From Lucinisca nassula (lineage: Eukaryota; Mollusca; Bivalvia; Lucinida; Lucinidae): DNA of 64,000 nucleotides. The notes under the pieces were generated by a model. That model ran no database searches. It was not told where the DNA came from and saw nothing but the letters and a program-made list of their open reading frames with translations. Of this stretch, positions 41,077 to 51,393 are shown one piece after another. Each line of letters opens with the position of its first letter. The first letter of the stretch is position 1. The stretch covers positions 2,632,501-2,696,500 of the forward strand of contig OY757011.1 of assembly GCA_963580285.1 (NCBI GenBank), given 5' to 3'. Made by a program: the position numbers and the translations under genes.

Positions 41077-41106
41077 GTGTGTTTTCATAATCTTGCTTGG
41101 GACTTG

Positions 41107-41163
41107 TTAGAATTTTTTTTTTTTTTTTTTTTTTTTGGGGGGGGGGGGGGTGGGGGGGGGGGG
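41107..41163. repeat. Poly-T then poly-G tract
   Basis: About 29 T followed by about 25 G with one T. Confidence 0.9.
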
Positions 41164-41165
41164 AA

Positions 41166-41395
41166 ATCGGCGGTTTTACGGACTGAGATTTCGGTTTACG
41201 GCTACGCATTGTCTTGTATTGTCTGTCCCTAAATATCGTACTAATTGCAATGACATGCAGTCATTCTCGGAATACACACACTTTCTTATACGTTTATTAC
41301 AACCGATCCCCTTCAGCACTTGGTTTACCGGACCCTGTCCTGTGTTCTCCTTGGGGGTTAAGACGTTAAACAACATCAAAATGGATACACCTGTG
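41166..41395. other. No feature recognised
   Basis: GACGTTAAACAACATCAAA near 41373 resembles a SINE tail, but no head is recognisable. Confidence 0.4.
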
Positions 41396-41718
41396 GACAC
41401 AAAAGCGTTCAAACTTTGATGAGCTTCATTTCATTCTGACTTGAAACATCATTCAATATATACTAACATCCTGCCAGACAGAAATAAATTCAAAACACAA
41501 GGTGGTGTACATTTCATTGCTGACTCCTGCACTGTCCAATCAAAATACATCTCAAATGTCAATCAGAAATTGTTTTCCAAAATGAGACCAATCAATTGCT
41601 TGATCTAGTTTTAGAATACTTTGATGAATGACATTTGCTTGTCAAACTAACTTGATGCAAAGAGATTCATTGAAAGTTATTTCACGGGAGTTTGAACGCT
41701 TTTGTGTCCACATGTGTA
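41396..41718. mobile_element. MITE with 28-bp inverted ends and TA flanks
   Basis: Left end CACCTGTGGACACAAAAGCG, right end CGCTTTTGTGTCCACATGTG, each next to TA (41396, 41717). About 320 bp between the TA sites, no coding capacity. Tc1/mariner-type by TA duplication only. Confidence 0.82.
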
Positions 41719-41927
41719 GATAGGCGAGATCACCACATGGTAAGGTAAGTGAAAGCTGAACATGTAAATGTCATCTAAAGATTCTACAGTTTTCTACAAA
41801 TTATACATTCATGGTATTCGCTCAAAAGGTACTTTTTAAGGACCAGTTTAGTCATTCCACAAATATATGAAAGTTCGATTCAAAGTGATATCCTATCTTC
41901 AATAGCGAATAGCACCGACAAGCCAAG
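41719..41927. other. No feature recognised
   Basis: No repeat that I can place. Confidence 0.4.
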
Positions 41928-41976
41928 TTTGATTGTTTGATTTTAAGCTTAACGTCCCCGTCAACACTGTATAGGC
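41928..41976 (-). mobile_element. S1 SINE 3' tail only
   Basis: TTTGATTTTAAGCTTAACGT to CCCCGTCAACACTGTATAGG. Confidence 0.75.
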
Positions 41977-42219
41977 GAGAAGCCAAGACGCTCAAATCGC
42001 AGGTACGAATGTGGTGCTTGATTTAATCGGCATATTTATTCGGCTCAGGGCGGTACATGACAGTTCAGTTATAGCGCATGAAATAGTTTGAATGTTTCGC
42101 GCGCTCAGATTTCAGGGTTTGATAGAGTAAAAGTTGCTAAGGACACTTTTATATAATTACGAAATCATTTTTTTTGTGCTTCTGTAGTTATGGGACTTTA
42201 TTGTTTGGGGTTTTGAGAT
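41977..42219. other. No feature recognised
   Basis: No repeat that I can place. Confidence 0.4.
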
Positions 42220-42402
42220 ACAGATTCGCTCCAGCTTTTCAGTTACTTCATGCTGTCGAGTCCTCATCCTTGTTTTATCTCTGTATTCGTTTGCTTTTTA
42301 TGTTATCGTAAATTTAGCACTGATGAGTTAGAAGCCCCTCATTTGCCGAAACCATGACAGACTGTGGCGTGGTAAAATCGAATTAAGTCCCCAGTAAAAA
42401 AA
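42220..42402 (+). mobile_element. PLE 3' UTR, diverged middle part
   Basis: CTCCAGCTTTTCAGTTACTT, GTCGAGTCCTCATCC, AGCACTGATGAGTTAGAAGC, GGTAAAATCGAATTAAG. Confidence 0.75.
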
Positions 42403-42415
42403 AAACGGACCGTTC

Positions 42416-43028
42416 CAAAATAGAAGTGAAGGCAATGATCAGGAATCGATACAATTAACCCACGGCTCCCATCAGAGACACCAAAGGGAAAGAAACACTA
42501 GACACTAATGGAAACATCAATAGCGGAAAGCCCAAAGGACAATTACTTTCCCACAAAATGGCCAATTGGCTATCCAAAACAAAAATATATAAGCGATACA
42601 CACACTCAAAGATAAACATCGCGACTTGGAACGGTCAGTGAAATGAATTCCACTGCGGACATGGTGGGGGGTTGGGGGTTAAACCGATTTAACGTGGCCA
42701 CAATTCTCGCCCTTACTTCCGTCGCCATTTAGACAAATAATTTGTTCAGTACGCATGATGGCCTCTTAACTCAGTCAGTGCAACATCTCCGTGAACACAA
42801 AAATCAAACAGCCACAGAGATGAAATAACGGTGAGGACTCGACAGCAAGGAACCACTGAAATGCTGAAGCAAAATGAACCAACAGTTAGACTCCGATGGG
42901 CCCGACCAGAGACAGAGCATCAGGCACCATACAACATTAAATAAAATTAGATCTCTCCAATTCTCAGTAAGCTTTTACGCTGGTAGTGTCATAGAATCTG
43001 AGGCCTGACCCACCGGCGTGCATTAAAG
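42416..43028 (-). mobile_element. PLE 3' UTR plus end of coding frame
   Basis: 3' end AATAGAAGTGAAGGCAATGA to GGCCTGACCCACCGGCG. On the minus strand the last residues read CTPVGQASDSMT before a stop, as in the 30.9 kb copy. A 1-bp loss sits just upstream. Confidence 0.88.
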
Positions 43029-43067
43029 AGCTGTTCTTCTGTTGTGATTTATTATTGTTGTAGTTCG

Positions 43068-43099
<32 letters not shown>

Positions 43100-43335
43100 T
43101 GTATGTATGTATGTATGTATGTATGTATGTATGTATGTATGTATGTATGTATGTATGCGTGTTAATATATTTTTACTTTGGATTGCGTGGGAAAGTTACT
43201 GTCTTTTTGGCTTTCCGCTTGTGGTAAAGTTGTTTTATGTTTGTGTTTCTTTCCCTTTGGTGTTTTGGATGGGAGTTGCGAGGTACTAATATTGATTCCT
43301 AATCTTTGCCTTCACTTCTATTTTGAATGTAAATA
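43029..43335 (+). mobile_element. PLE 3' UTR with (GTAT)n insertion
   Basis: CTGTTCTTCTGTTGTGATTT, then about 100 bp of GTAT (43068-43156), then GGGAAAGTTACTGTC to CACTTCTATTTTG. It lies head to head with the preceding minus-strand copy. Confidence 0.82.
43068..43156. repeat. (GTAT)n microsatellite
   Basis: About 22 units inside a PLE UTR copy. Confidence 0.97.
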
Positions 43336-43493
43336 CGCATCTTATAAACATCGAATTATTTAAAGATGGTGAACGTGATAAATCGAAGTTTATACCAGAT
43401 TCAAGTTGAGTTTTGAGTGCCAGAGTATTTTAGTCAGCTCTTCTACAGTACAATAAACACGTTGTGTGTTTGCTAAATTGGATACCTTGTCAG

Positions 43494-44142
43494 GGCCGAC
43501 CTGGGTAGCTCAGTCGGATGCGCGTCTGACTGGTGATCAGGAGGAAGCGGGTTCGATTCCGGCTGGGGTCGGCAACATTTTCGTGGAGATTGATCATGAA
43601 ATCTTTTCTACGGTCATTCTCTCCCTTCCGCTGATTCAAGAAGGGCAGTTGTAAGTTTCTGGCGAAAGAATTTGCACTATACTGGTTAACCGCTTACGTA
43701 TAAAGTAGAAGTAAAACAAAGATCAGGAATTGATACAATTAACTTACTCCACCCATAAAAGACACCAAAGGGAAAGAAATACAAACATTAAGCGACCAGA
43801 CCATAATGGAAACCTAAACAAAGGAAGGCCATAAGGACAGTTACTTTCCCACAAAATGGCCATATGGCCATCAAACATTAAAAGACACAAGTGATACACA
43901 CAGTAAGTAACAAACAACAACATAAATAAATCGCCACAGAAGAGCCGCCCCGGAACGGTCAGTGGAAGATTTCCACTGGGGGGCTCAAATCGATTTTACG
44001 TGGCCACAATCCTCGCCCTTACTTCCGTCGCGATTTAGACAAATAATTTGTTCAGTCCGCATGAAGGCCTCCTAACTCATCAGTGCAACATCTCCGTGAT
44101 AAGCCTGCCCAGGTAAAGTGTGGATAGGTAAACTGACCGGCC
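43494..44142 (+). mobile_element. S2 SINE split by PLE
   Basis: Head GACCTGGGTAGCTCAGTCGG, B box GGTTCGATTCC, body to CCGCTTACGTATAA (about 43701). It resumes at 44099 with AAGCCTGCCCAGG and GGATAGGTAAACTGACCG. Confidence 0.9.
43702..44098 (-). mobile_element. PLE 3' UTR nested in S2
   Basis: AGTAGAAGTAAAACAAAG (3' end) to GTGCAACATCTCCGTG. ATAA at the left junction and ATAA at 44098 form a 4-bp duplication of the S2 target. Confidence 0.88.
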
Positions 44143-44179
44143 CATTTACACCTTTATTTTCATTTTCGATTCATTCATT

Positions 44180-44262
44180 ATTACCTGTTTTTTATGCAAA
44201 CTTTGGTGTTTTAATGGGGATGTGGGTTAATTGTACGGATTCCGGACTATTGCTTTCACTTC
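44180..44262 (+). mobile_element. PLE 3' end scrap
   Basis: GGGTTAATTGTACGGATTCC and GCTTTCACTTCTAC. Confidence 0.65.
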
Positions 44263-44460
44263 TACGTTGTACGTTCATGCGATCTTGTGTATATTCACGT
44301 CGCCAGATCAGCATGTAAGAAGGTGCATTACGGATGTTCGACCTAGAATAAGATCATTGGCCTTATTTGTGATCATTGTGCTTCAGTGGTGCAAGAGCAA
44401 TATCTTGTAACCAAACATTAGTCTCTCTTTTCCCCATAAAATAAATTCCCACCCTACCGG

Positions 44461-44796
44461 CATCACTTGAACAATGCCGTGAAATGAATGTCCCTGTTAA
44501 CCTCACTTAATATAGAGTAAAGTGGGATTAACAGGGGTGCACACAAATTTCCTTGTTTTTTTTTTTTGTTGTTGTTGTTGTTGTTGTTTTTTTTTTTTTT
44601 TTTTTTTGTTGTTGTTTTTGCTCAATGTCATGGATGGTGGATACTTTTTAGAACCACCTCATTCCTCAATGAGGAGGTCCTAACGAGCACATACAATCTT
44701 GTTTGAACTAGAACTAAGAAAGATTTTCATCTAAAAATGCTAGTTATATAGATATGAATGACGCCATTTTAGCACAAGAATGTGCCAATGCAATGG
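44461..44796 (+). mobile_element. M1b with T/GTT expansion
   Basis: CATCACTTGAACAATGCCGT start. A T/GTT-rich tract at 44547-44618 splits the left arm. Core hairpin at about 44640-44695. Degenerate right end. Confidence 0.82.
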
Positions 44797-45193
44797 AGAC
44801 AGTTATTTTCAAGATTCTCCTTTTGCCTATTAATGTTTTGCCTTGATATGCCCCCCCCCCCCCCCCTGAACGATGTGTCGATAAGATTACCAGTGTGATA
44901 TATAACTCAGACAAATTGTTACCAATGATGAAATAATGATTTGATTGGCAACTATTCAGATAATGCACGAACTTTGACTGTTTCTAAAGGCATTGCCTTG
45001 TGTGTCAGTAGAAGTTAACTGTTTCCATCGTAACGTAATTTGTTCTTCGCATGCAGAATCAGTTTCGTGCTTTTGCTTTCATGATACAAAACAAATATAG
45101 AATCTCAATATAGGTCATTTGACATTTTCCTTTAAAATTGAGAAAAATCAGGACCAAATTGAAAACGTTCATGATTATTCTATACAGTTCAAC
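44797..45193. other. No feature recognised
   Basis: Contains a poly-C run at 44850-44867. Nothing else is placed. Confidence 0.45.
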
Positions 45194-45563
45194 GTTGCAT
45201 TATGATAACACGCCTATACAAATACACTGTAAAATTTACCGCCGAAAAAAAATGAAAAAATTACGATGATAATTTGTGATATTTTTCTTATTCCTGCTCT
45301 AAAATATTGATTGTGGATACTCAGTAAACCTCTTAAATATTGATTGTGGGAAATCGTTTAACGAGCACCCACAACTATATTTTAGAGAAGGAGGCAAAAA
45401 ATATAGAATGTGGGTATTCGTAAGAACCGCATCAATCAGACAATTCTAACGAGAACACAGCATCTATACTTACACTAGAAATAAGAAAACAAATCAAATG
45501 AAAACATTCCAGTTCTAGAGATACACAATAGTTCATTTTTGACAAGAATGTGTTATCGAAATG
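45194..45563. mobile_element. Composite M1 with two cores
   Basis: Starts as a reversed M1a right arm (CATTATGATAACACGCC, TTTACCGCCG). Two degraded core hairpins follow at about 45300-45385 and 45399-45470, then an M1b-like end (GAATGTGTTATCGAAATG). Confidence 0.72.
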
Positions 45564-45660
45564 AGAAAAAAGCATTACTACGGAAAGCTCAAGGTAAAAG
45601 GAAACGGCCATCTCAGACCGCTAACAACTCAAACATCCTTCTCAAGCTACGAAACAACAG

Positions 45661-45903
45661 GGGCCAGTTGTTCAAAACTAACGACGTCGTTAGTTAACGT
45701 ATCGTTAAAACTTTGATCATTTAATATGGCAAATATGCTAATATTTTTGCTGAAAAAATGTGAGCAGCTTTTGCAAATGCAAAAGCTGCTCACATTTTTT
45801 CAGTAAAAATACCAAATTTTTAAATATTAAACTTGCTAGAACAAGTAACAATATGACCACTAATGAGCTCGTTAAGCTAACGATGCTTTGAACAACTGGG
45901 CCC
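45661..45903. mobile_element. M5 MITE
   Basis: GGGCCAGTTGTTCAAAACTA to CTTTGAACAACTGGGCCC. Central hairpin arms TGTGAGCAGCTTTTGCA, perfect over about 26 bp. Confidence 0.9.
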
Positions 45904-45915
45904 AGGACGATAGGG

Positions 45916-46671
45916 CATCACGAAAACACGCCTATATAATTTTGAACCCCTTGAACCCCACTTTTATATAGTTAAACTGGGGTTTGCAGGGGTAAACCTT
46001 ATTTTTCTTATGTCTGCTCTAAAATATAGATTATGGGTACTCGGTAGAACCGCCTCGATGAGAGAGAGAATCAGGTTTTATGTAATGTTGGTTGGTGCCT
46101 GATGCTCTGTCTCAGGTTGGGCCCATCGAAGTTTAACTGTTGGTTTTCTTTTGCGCCAGCATTTCAATGGTTTCTTCTGTAAAGTCCTCACCGTTGTTTC
46201 ATCACTGTGATTGATTGATTTTTGTGTTCAAGGAGTTGTTGCACTGATGAGTTAGGAGGCCCTCATGCGGACTGAACAAATTATTTGACTGTGTAAATCG
46301 CGACAGATGTAAGGGCGAGGATTGTGGCCACGTAAAATCGATTTTAGCCCCCAGTGGAATTCGTTTCACTGACCGTTCCAAGGCGGTTCTTCTGTCGTGG
46401 ATTATTTTTGTTATGTATGGCTTGTATTTGAGTGTGTGTATCGCTTATATTATTTTGTTTTGGATAGCCAATTGGCCATTTTGTGGGAAAGTGACTGTCC
46501 TTTTAGCTTTCCGCTAGTTATGTTTCAAGTAGGGTGTAGTTGTTTCGTGTTTGTGTTTCTTTCCCTTGGTGTCCCTGATGGGAGCTGTGGGTTAATTGTA
46601 TCGATTCCTGATCTTTGCCTTCACTTCTATTTTACAAGGGGGTCATAATTATATATGCGTGTTTTCCTGAT
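45916..46671 (+). mobile_element. M1a half, PLE UTR, inverted M1a end
   Basis: M1a left half 45916-46064 (CATCACGAAAACACGCC to CCGCCTCGATGAG), PLE 46065-46636, then GGGGGTCATAATTATATATG and CGTGTTTTCCTGATG, which is an M1a left end in reverse. Confidence 0.85.
46065..46636 (+). mobile_element. PLE 3' UTR, near complete
   Basis: TTTATGTAATGTTGGTTGG through CCCATCGAAGTTTAACTG, GGCGAGGATTGTGGCCACG and GACCGTTCCAAGGCGG to CACTTCTATTTT. Confidence 0.9.
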
Positions 46672-47161
46672 GGGTTAAGCCACTGATATTAGAAACGTAT
46701 GGTTCGAACGCTCGGTATATCTCTCTAGAGGGGTCTTTATAGAGACTAAAGGAAAACAATTAAATTATTATTTAGTATGATCTAGTGTTGATTATTTAAG
46801 ACGATTATGGTGCACGTCTTAGGTTTCTCTTGGGATGGCTTGTACAGACAAAACTGTCGATGATTACGTATTAATGCAGGATGATCTATCAAACGATGCC
46901 GATATGTACGTCTTGTTTCCAGACAGAACATCTGATTCAGCTGCATTTCTTACCAGAAATAAATGAGAAACAATCCAATCATAGAGCAGCTGATACGCTG
47001 GCTAATTAAGACCAAATATGGACTCAATGGTAGCCTAGGATGTCTCTCAGTACATATGTCACAAAGTCAGGCCGATCAAACAAGTACATGTATATTTATT
47101 TGCAAATATTGTTAACCGCATTTCTTTCTGAGGCTCCCGATCCTAGTTTACACTATTTTAA
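46672..47161. other. No feature recognised
   Basis: No repeat or exon that I can place. Confidence 0.45.
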
Positions 47162-47425
47162 TTAACCTTTATATGCCTAGCGGCCCCTTTTTTGGGCCAT
47201 TGACAAACAGTGTAGACCCAGATCAGAGGCTGCACAATGCGGCGTATGATCTAAGTATACACTGTTTGCTTAAAGTATATCAGAGACACCAAAGGGACAG
47301 AGCCTAAAAGCATGTACATTTTTGTAAAACTTACTATACACAAAACAAACCTGACACCCCTTATTATTGGAAATGGACCACTCCAAACTCATTAGGTGGA
47401 ATATTCTATTGTCATATGTGGTATA
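47162..47425 (+). mobile_element. M3 element with PLE scrap inside
   Basis: TTAA at 47162, hairpin AACAGTGTAGACCCAGATC / GATCTAAGTATACACTGTT. ATCAGAGACACCAAAGGGA at 47280-47306 is PLE UTR sequence. Confidence 0.7.
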
Positions 47426-47647
47426 AAACCCCGGGGTGCTTATAGATCACAACATAAACCGGCCATCTTGTGAAACAAACATTGGACGTTTCCCAAGCTA
47501 AACCGAACAGCATACAGGTATAAACAACATATTCATTACGTTAACACATCCATGTCCAATGTCACGTAGTGTATTCTTTCATATCTTAAAAACGGTTTAG
47601 GGCTAGGTTTTTTTAACAAAACCAAGGGTGAGCGAAGATAATGTTCA

Positions 47648-48262
47648 AGGTAATGTTGGTCGGTGCCTGATGCTCTTCTCTGGTCGGGCCAATCGGGGTC
47701 TAACTGTTGGTTTCCTTTTGCTCCAGCACTTAAGTGGTTTCCTGCTGTCCAGTCCTCACCATTGTCTCACCTCTGCGGTTCTTTGATTATTTGTGTTCAC
47801 GGAGATGTTGCACTGATGAGTTAGGAGGCCTTCATACGGACTGAACAAATTATTTGTCTAAATCGCGACGGAAGTAAGGGCGAGGATTGTGGCCACGTAA
47901 AATCGATTTAGGCCCCCAGTGGAAATATTTCCAATGACCGTTCCAAAGCGGTTCTTCTGTGGCGGTATATTTATGTTGTTGTTTGTTACTTACTGTGTGA
48001 CTGACTGTTGTTTTTAAGGTAACCGGGCGCCAAGGGCACATAGGGGCTACCCCACTTACTGTGTGTATCACTTGTGTCTTTTTATTTTGGATGGCCATAT
48101 GGCCATTTTGTAGGAAAGTAACTGTCATTATGGCCTTCCTTTGTTTAGGTTTCCATTATGGTCTGGTCGCTTCATGTTTGTGTTTCTTTCCCTTTGGTGT
48201 CTTTGATGGGTGGAGAAAGTTAATTGTATCGATTCCTGATCTTTGGTTTACTTCTACTTTAA
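47648..48262 (+). mobile_element. PLE 3' UTR, near complete
   Basis: GTAATGTTGGTCGGTGCCTG to TTACTTCTACTTT. A duplication of ACTTACTGTGTG around 47990-48062 brackets about 60 bp of foreign DNA (GGTAACCGGGCGCC). Confidence 0.87.
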
Positions 48263-48553
48263 TCTACTTAAGCACCCCCCCCCCCCCCCCCCCCCCCGTG
48301 AATTACTTACCGTCCGAAGGCGGTTCCATTGACGTGGTTTATAATTGTTATAGTTCGCCCATTGATTAAATCTTTCTATTTTGGATAGCCGTTAGGCCAG
48401 GCCATTTTGTGGGAAAGTAACTGTCCTTTTGGCTTTCCGCTTGTGATGTTTTAATTATAGTTAAGTTATTTAATGTTCGTGTCTCTTTCCCTTTGGTGTA
48501 TCTGATGGGAGGTGTTGGGTTATTTTATCGATTCCTGATCATTGCCTTCACAT
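48263..48553 (+). mobile_element. PLE 3' UTR, second tandem copy
   Basis: GGCGGTTCCATTGACGTGG through GGGAAAGTAACTGTCC to GCCTTCACATATAG. A poly-C run (48275-48297) marks its start. Confidence 0.82.
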
Positions 48554-48640
48554 ATAGTTTTAATTCTGATGAAAATGTGTGATACTTTTCTTATATATAC
48601 CTTACATAGATTATGGTGCTCGTTAGAACCGCCTCAAACT
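48553..48640 (-). mobile_element. M1 half joined to PLE 3' end
   Basis: CTGATGAAAATGTGTGATAC to GTGCTCGTTAGAACCGCCTC. One core arm only. Confidence 0.7.
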
Positions 48641-48837
48641 TTGTAGAAGTCACGTGATGTGAACCGCAATATATTCTTATATATTCAACAACTGTTGAAA
48701 AACACAAAATTGATGAATGGCTGAATGGATGACTTCTCACTCGTTACCGCACGCGGGAATGCATAGTTGCAAATATCTACAATGTGTAACGCCCCCGTGG
48801 CATTTAAAAATTATCTGTCTGTGTTTGAGCTTAAAAA
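48641..48837. other. No feature recognised
   Basis: Flank only. Confidence 0.4.
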
Positions 48838-49195
48838 ATAGACATGAAGGCAATGATGAGGAATCGTAACAATATTCTCACACCTCCTATCCAAGATATC
48901 AAAGGGAAAGGAACACGAAAAAAAACTGAACATCACTTTAATGAATCTGTCACTGGCGGACCGCAAAAAGGACAGTTACTTGCCCACAAAATAGCCAAAC
49001 GACTATCCAAAATATTAAGATATAAGCAATATACACAAGAAAAGTCGAACTATAACAATAATAAACCACGACAGAAGAACCGTTGTAAAAAGTTATTTTT
49101 ACTGGGGGTCGGGGTTAAATCGATTTTACGTTGCCACAATCCTCGCTTTTGGTTCTGTCGCAGTTTAGACAAATACTTTGTTCAGGCCGCATGAA
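48838..49195 (-). mobile_element. PLE 3' UTR, diverged
   Basis: AATAGACATGAAGGCAATGA to GTTCAGGCCGCATGAAGG, with TTTTACGTTGCCACAATCC. Confidence 0.82.
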
Positions 49196-49204
49196 GGATC
49201 TCTA

Positions 49205-49327
49205 GTTCATAAGGCCTTAAAAAGCCAAGTTTAAAGAATCACCCGAAAGTCTGGAGAAACCCGTAATCGAACATTCGACCCTTAGTTTAAGAGGCGGGTA
49301 GCTTTCTCACTTCGCCACAGAGGTTTC
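49205..49327 (-). mobile_element. S4 SINE, diverged
   Basis: On the minus strand: GAAACCTCTGTGGCGAAGTG head, AATGTTCGATTACGGG B-box region. Confidence 0.7.
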
Positions 49328-49685
49328 TTTTAAGTAATGAAGTACGAAAACAAAATGTAAGGAGACATACATGCAACATACAACTATTCTGGATTAGTGC
49401 ATATCACAAATGAAACACGTTTTTGTATACCTAGAATCATATCACTTGCAAGTGGTACAAAGACTCCAATATGTTCACATGCGCCATGAAATCATGAATG
49501 TCGCTGACTAAGGATATGAACTATGCGCACGCATGTTGATATATTTCATGCATCACAGGTGCGCAAAAAGCATGAACATACTCACATATTAAGGACTCGA
49601 TTACATAAACAAATGGTAAAATTCCTTAATTCTGAAATTCTGTCTGTCTGTCCGTCCGTAACCCGTTTGTGAAAATTGGTGATAG
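49328..49685. other. No feature recognised
   Basis: Ends in a short (TGTC)n run at 49644-49657. Confidence 0.45.
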
Positions 49686-49699
49686 TGACTTAACCGCTT

Positions 49700-50884
49700 G
49701 GAATATTTAAACAATTTTTGGCATACTGATAGATATCGACGAGATCTAACCAATGAACTTGCGAAATATAACAGTCCATTTAGTATAGCCCCGCCGAGGC
49801 GAAAAATGTGAACATTTTCAAACTGCTGCTCCTCGGAAACCGTTGGGCCGATTTAAGTCAAATTTTAATATGGAGCCTCTATGGGATGGGGGAAACCAAA
49901 ATTTGCTCATTGGGTCCAAAATCACATGACCAAAATGGCCGCCAAGCCATATATGGTAAAAACCCTTCAAAAATAGTCTTCTCCAGAACCACTGGGCAGA
50001 TTTCCACGAAACTTGAAAAATAGCATGTGGAACTATGCCCATCATAAATTGCTACAATGGTGACCCTGGGTTGACCTTGGCCTTCTTAATGCCTAGGTCA
50101 AACTTTGACACATATGCTTTTGTTGGAATATTTAAACAATTTTTGGCATACTGATAGATATCAATGAGATCTAACCAATGAACTTGCGAAATACAGTCGA
50201 ACTTCAATGGCTCGAACACCTTCGGGACCTTGAAAATCTGTTCGAGACAGGGGTAGTTCGAGCCACTGTGGTTACTGTCAGGAGACATAACGAGATACTT
50301 TTGGACATCTTTTCGGTGTTCTATAATGAAAATGTATGCTGTGTGCACTCATTAGAATCGCCTCATCGAGGCGATTCTAATGAGTACACACAGCATACAT
50401 TTGTAAGATAAAAGACTAAAATCTCCTTAATTATCCCTCATTATTTCTTACGTAGAGGATTTCGCTAGGGGCTCAAGAATGGGTTCGACGCATCCATGGT
50501 AAACGAGCCATCGCTGTTCGAGCAATCGAAGTTTTACTGTATTACTATCTATTTAGTATAGCCTCGCCGAGGCGAAAAATGTGAAAACTTTCGAACTGCT
50601 TCTCCTCGGAAACCGTTGGGCCAATTGAAATCAAATTTCATATGGAGCCTCTATGGGATGGGGGAAACCAAAATTTGCTCATGGGGTCCAGGTCACATGA
50701 CCAAAATGGCCGCCAAGCCATATATGGTAAAAACCCTTCAAAAATAGTCTTCTCCAGAACCACTGGGCAGATTTCCACGAAACTTGATAAATAGCATCTG
50801 GGACGTAGGCCCATCATAAATTGCTAAAATGGTGACCCTGGGTTGACCTTGACCTTCTTTGTGCCTAGGTCAAACTTTGACACA
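49700..50884. repeat. 425-bp tandem duplication
   Basis: GGAATATTTAAACAATTTTTGG at 49700 and 50125. GCCGCCAAGCCATATATGG and GGTGACCCTGGGTTGACCTT occur in both units. The second unit is longer by 348 bp because an M6 element sits in it. No open frame spans a unit. Confidence 0.9.
50193..50540. mobile_element. M6 MITE with M1-like core hairpin
   Basis: Left end CAGTCGAACTTCAATGGCTC, right end GAGCAATCGAAGTTTTACTG, with TA on both sides; the empty site is in the first duplicate at about 49768. Central hairpin 50331-50402 has arms with GCACTCATTAGAATCGCCTC, matching the M1 core. Confidence 0.9.
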
Positions 50885-51392
50885 TATGCTTTTGCATTGG
50901 AAAAGTGAGAATGCATTTTATCCTGCAAACGATTCAGAATACAGTACTAAAGTATAAGATATATTTTTGCTCCTTACGATAAGGCGCATTTATTGGGGGA
51001 ACCGTTTTAGGTCCAGGTCACATGACGAAACTGGCCGTCATACCCATATATGGTCACACTCATAAAGCTAAAAGCATCCGGCGGGTCTTGCACTTTAGCT
51101 GAAGCACTTGTTTTGAATAAAATCCAGTGAACATAGCTGTTTGAAGCTATTCTGGGCAAGAAGTCCTGTTAACGCTATAAAACCCATGTTGAAATTCTGT
51201 AGCAACATTGGTGTTGAGCTTTGGATATCAAAAATGTACCTTCCTTTGTTTACGTTACATGTTAGAGCGATGTAACGTTATCCAAGTGAACGTAGCATTT
51301 TTAAGTGTTGCCGAACGGGCGTTATCGCTTTAACAACGTTTTGAACTAGCCGACATGCCTTTATAGTTTAACAGTCGCTTCTGAAGAGGTGA
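50885..51392. other. No feature recognised
   Basis: CCGTTTTAGGTCCAGGTCAC and GGCCGTCATACCCATATATG at 51001-51048 resemble the duplicated unit, so a degraded third copy may lie here. Confidence 0.45.
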
Positions 51393-51393
51393 T

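Larger units (their letters stand above)
39867..41092 (+). mobile_element. M1a interrupted by a LINE 3' end
   Basis: CATCACGCCTATATCATTTT start (GAAAACA deleted), core hairpin at about 39968-40034, right arm to 40121, then LINE sequence. The M1a terminus resumes at 41071 (AAATAGGTGTGTTTTCATAA). Confidence 0.88.

Noticed and set aside
41176..41412. 78-codon minus-strand frame
   Set aside because: It begins in the inverted end of the TA-flanked MITE and has no recognisable motif.
43494..43570. A functional tRNA gene at the S2 head; likewise at 33610, 51996, 63257 and the S3/S4 heads
   Set aside because: Box A and B sequences are present, but the element continues into SINE bodies, copies are mutated, and no proper acceptor stem is seen.
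44547..44618. T/GTT-rich tract as a separate element
   Set aside because: It sits within an otherwise continuous M1b copy, so simple-repeat expansion explains it.
47850..48369. Open frames of 92-102 codons on both strands
   Set aside because: They lie in the PLE 3' UTR, and the same region has stops in other copies.
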